Of a stretch of DNA of 64,000 nucleotides, positions 61,803-64,000 are shown in pieces. The translations under genes were made by a program, and so were the position numbers. The number at the start of each line of letters is the position of its first letter. The first letter of the stretch is position 1. This DNA comes from Rossellomorea sp. AcN35-11 (GTDB taxonomy: Bacteria; Bacillota; Bacilli; Bacillales; Bacillaceae_B): positions 3,404,001 to 3,468,000 of the forward strand of contig CP128835.1 of the NCBI GenBank assembly GCA_030388825.1, read 5' to 3'. The notes under the pieces were generated by a model that made no database searches, was not told where the DNA came from, and was given only the letters and a program-made list of their open reading frames with translations.

Positions 61803-64000
61803 TGAAAAACCGCCTCTCTCGATTTCGGTTGTGATGGAAGAGCTTCTGCTGAGAATGTCATGGATTCAATCACTCTCAGGATGGCTTCTGCCGTGTCCAG
61901 TGATGTAAGGCATGGAATCCCATTCTCTACTGATTCTCTGCGGATTCTGAATCCGTCCCTGGCCGGTTGTTTCCCCTTGGTTAATGTATTGATCACAAGC
62001 TGTGTTTCTCCGCTTTGGATGATATCAAGCAGGGTAGGACCGCTGGACCCGATCTTATCTACCTCCCGTACGGGAATGTTTGCACTTGTCAGGTGCTCGG
62101 CCGTACCTTTAGTGGCTAGGATTTGATACCCGATATCAATAAAGCGTTGAGCAAGAAGGACCGCTTCATCTTTGTCTTTATCTGCAACCGTCATGAGTAC
62201 TGAACCGTATTCTTTCATTTGCATCCCAGCGGCAACCATTCCTTTGTAGAGGGCTTTCTCTAATGTGAGATCTTTCCCCATCACTTCTCCCGTAGATTTC
62301 ATTTCGGGCCCAAGCGTGATATCCACCCTTCTTAATTTGGCAAAGGAGAATACAGGAACCTTAACATAAACACCGAGTTTTTCAGGAATTAACCCTGAGA
62401 AGTATCCCTGATCTTTCAGGGAAATTCCAAGAATGGACTTCGTTGCAATATTCGCCATGGGTACATTCGTAATCTTGCTGATGAATGGCACAGTACGACT
62501 GGAGCGCGGGTTCACTTCCAGAACAAAGACTTCTCCTTTAGAGATGACATATTGGATATTCAGTAACCCCACAATGTTTAAGCCTTTGGCGAGTCTCGTC
62601 GTATAATCCACAATGGTTTGTTTCTGTTCTGGTGTGAGCTGCTGTGGAGGATAGACCGCGATGGAATCCCCCGAGTGAACCCCAGCCCGCTCGATATGCT
62701 CCATGATTCCCGGGATGACTACGTCCACTCCGTCTGAAATGGCATCCACTTCAATTTCTTTCCCAATCAGATAGCGGTCGATTAAAACCGGATGCTGCGG
62801 GTTGACCTTTACTGCATTCTTCATGTATTGAAGGAGCTCTTCTTCCCGGTAAACAATCTCCATCGCTCTCCCACCCAGAACGTAAGAAGGTCTTACCAGT
62901 ACCGGGTAACCGATGGTTTCAGCAATGGTCATCGCCCCTTCAACAGATACAGCTGTTTTCCCCTTCGGGTTGAGGAATGCCAAGTTCGTTAAGAGTATGT
63001 TCGAATTTATCCCGGTTTTCTGCACGATCTAAATCTTCCAGGGATGTGCCGAGAATTTTGACCCCTCTTCTCACCAGCTCATCTGCTAGATTGATTGCGG
63101 TTTGCCCGCCAAACTGCACGACAACTCCTTTAGGCTTTTCAAGATCAATGATGTGCATCACATCTTCCACCGTAAGAGGTTCAAAGTATAATTTATCCGA
63201 GATACTGAAGTCAGTTGAAACCGTTTCTGGATTGTTATTTACGATGATCGCTTCATAACCTGCTTCTTTAATGGCCCAGACAGAGTGAACGGTCGCGTAA
63301 TCAAATTCAACCCCCCTGACCGATCCTGATCGGCCCTGAACCCAGTACGATGACACTATCCTTGGAAGTGACCTTGGATTCATTCTCATCTTCATACGTT
63401 CCATAGAAATAAGGAGTTTCTGATTCAAACTCAGCAGCCACAGGTATCTACCATCTTATAGACAGGTTTTAACGCATTTTCTTTTCGCCAGATATACAAG
63501 TCTGCTTCAGAACTATTCCAAAGCTTTGCAAGGGTGATATCTGAAAAGCCCATTCGCTTCGCTATTTGACCAAGCTCGAGATTGAAGGGATGTAAGCTCA
63601 GTTCCTTTTCTAACTCTACAATTCTATTCATCTTATACAGGAAGAAAAGATCGATTTTGCTCCAATCATGAATGGTTTCAATCGCTACTCCCCTTCTAAG
63701 TGCTTCCCCGATATAGAAGAGTCGTTCATCTCCAGCTTTGCGGATTCTCTTCTCGATCCACTCGTCTGTAAATTGTTCAGCATCCGCTAATTCCAGATGA
63801 TACGTATTGCTTTCCAGGGAGCGAATCGCTTTAAGAAGTGACTCTTCGAATGTTCTGCCAATTGCCATCACTTCGCCCGTTGCTTTCATTTGCGTACCGA
63901 GGTTACGCTTGGCAGCTTCGAATTTATCAAACGGCCATCTTGGAATCTTTGTCACTACATAGTCAAGGGCGGGTTCGAATGATGCATACGTTTTACCTGT
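61799..64000 (-). CDS. carB: Carbamoyl-phosphate synthase large subunit, C-terminal part, three frame breaks
   Basis: CarB makes carbamoyl phosphate for pyrimidines. About the last 732 residues are present; the N-terminus is beyond the right edge. Breaks: GG at 63438-63439 (read CC on the plus strand; one expected, restoring [14 protein letters not shown]), six C at 63311-63316 (five expected, [15 protein letters not shown]) and four C at 62960-62963 (three expected, [14 protein letters not shown]). The second ATP-grasp domain ([20 protein letters not shown]) and the C-terminal MGS-like regulatory domain ([19 protein letters not shown]) are intact. Confidence 0.95.

Overview
The window reads as a chromosomal segment of a low-to-moderate GC, motile, endospore-forming member of the Bacillaceae (Bacillus, Rossellomorea or a close relative; the genus cannot be fixed from this sequence alone). 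The evidence is the presence of spoVM, codY, fapR, prkC/prpC, remA, rqcH, the fla/che operon head and a pyr operon of the Bacillus type. The gene order follows the Bacillus subtilis block from carB to fliF almost exactly. It appears here in reverse: nearly everything is on the minus strand, so transcription runs from high to low coordinates. Only rqcH (yloA) is on the plus strand.

Region by region, following minus-strand transcription from the right: the 3' part of the pyrimidine operon (carB, pyrK, pyrD, pyrF, pyrE; 58.8-64 kb); a gene-free stretch with nested repeats (58.1-58.8 kb); rqcH and the divergent Ca2+ ATPase yloB (53.4-58.0 kb); yloC, remA, gmk, rpoZ, coaBC, priA, def, fmt, rsmB (44.7-53.3 kb); the Ser/Thr phosphatase/kinase pair prpC-prkC with rsgA, rpe, thiN and the 26-residue sporulation gene spoVM (39.1-44.4 kb); a tandem array of three hairpin repeats (38.6-39.0 kb); rpmB, yloU, fakA-like yloV, sdaAB, sdaAA, recG (32.2-38.5 kb); the FapR-controlled lipid operon fapR-plsX-fabD-fabG-acpP (28.5-32.2 kb); rnc-smc-ftsY, ylxM-ffh, rpsP-khpA, ylqD-rimM-trmD, rplS (18.0-28.4 kb); lepB, rbgA, rnhB, the FliK-like/FlhB-like pair ylqG-ylqH (13.4-17.9 kb); sucC-sucD, dprA, topA, trmFO, xerC, hslV, hslU, codY (2.3-13.1 kb); and the head of the flagellar operon flgB-flgC-fliE-fliF (1-1.8 kb).

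Most genes serve core functions: ribosome and tRNA maturation, co-translational targeting, lipid and nucleotide synthesis, replication and repair, and proteolysis. At least 18 single-base frameshifts break thirteen genes, including ones that should be essential (rbgA, priA, rsmB/fmt, carB). Sixteen of them are one extra base, usually in a run of G/C or A/T. Removing or adding that base restores proteins of normal family length, so I read them as assembly errors and annotate the repaired genes.

The least ordinary content is non-coding. One family of about 123-bp elements occurs as three tandem copies beside spoVM and as a fourth copy nested inside a different inverted-repeat element beside pyrE. 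Its stems keep pairing while their sequences change. Other points of note are a terminator whose stem doubles as the fapR -35 box, an apparent absence of rlmN from its usual place, and an uncharacterised FliK-like/FlhB-like gene pair outside the flagellar operon.
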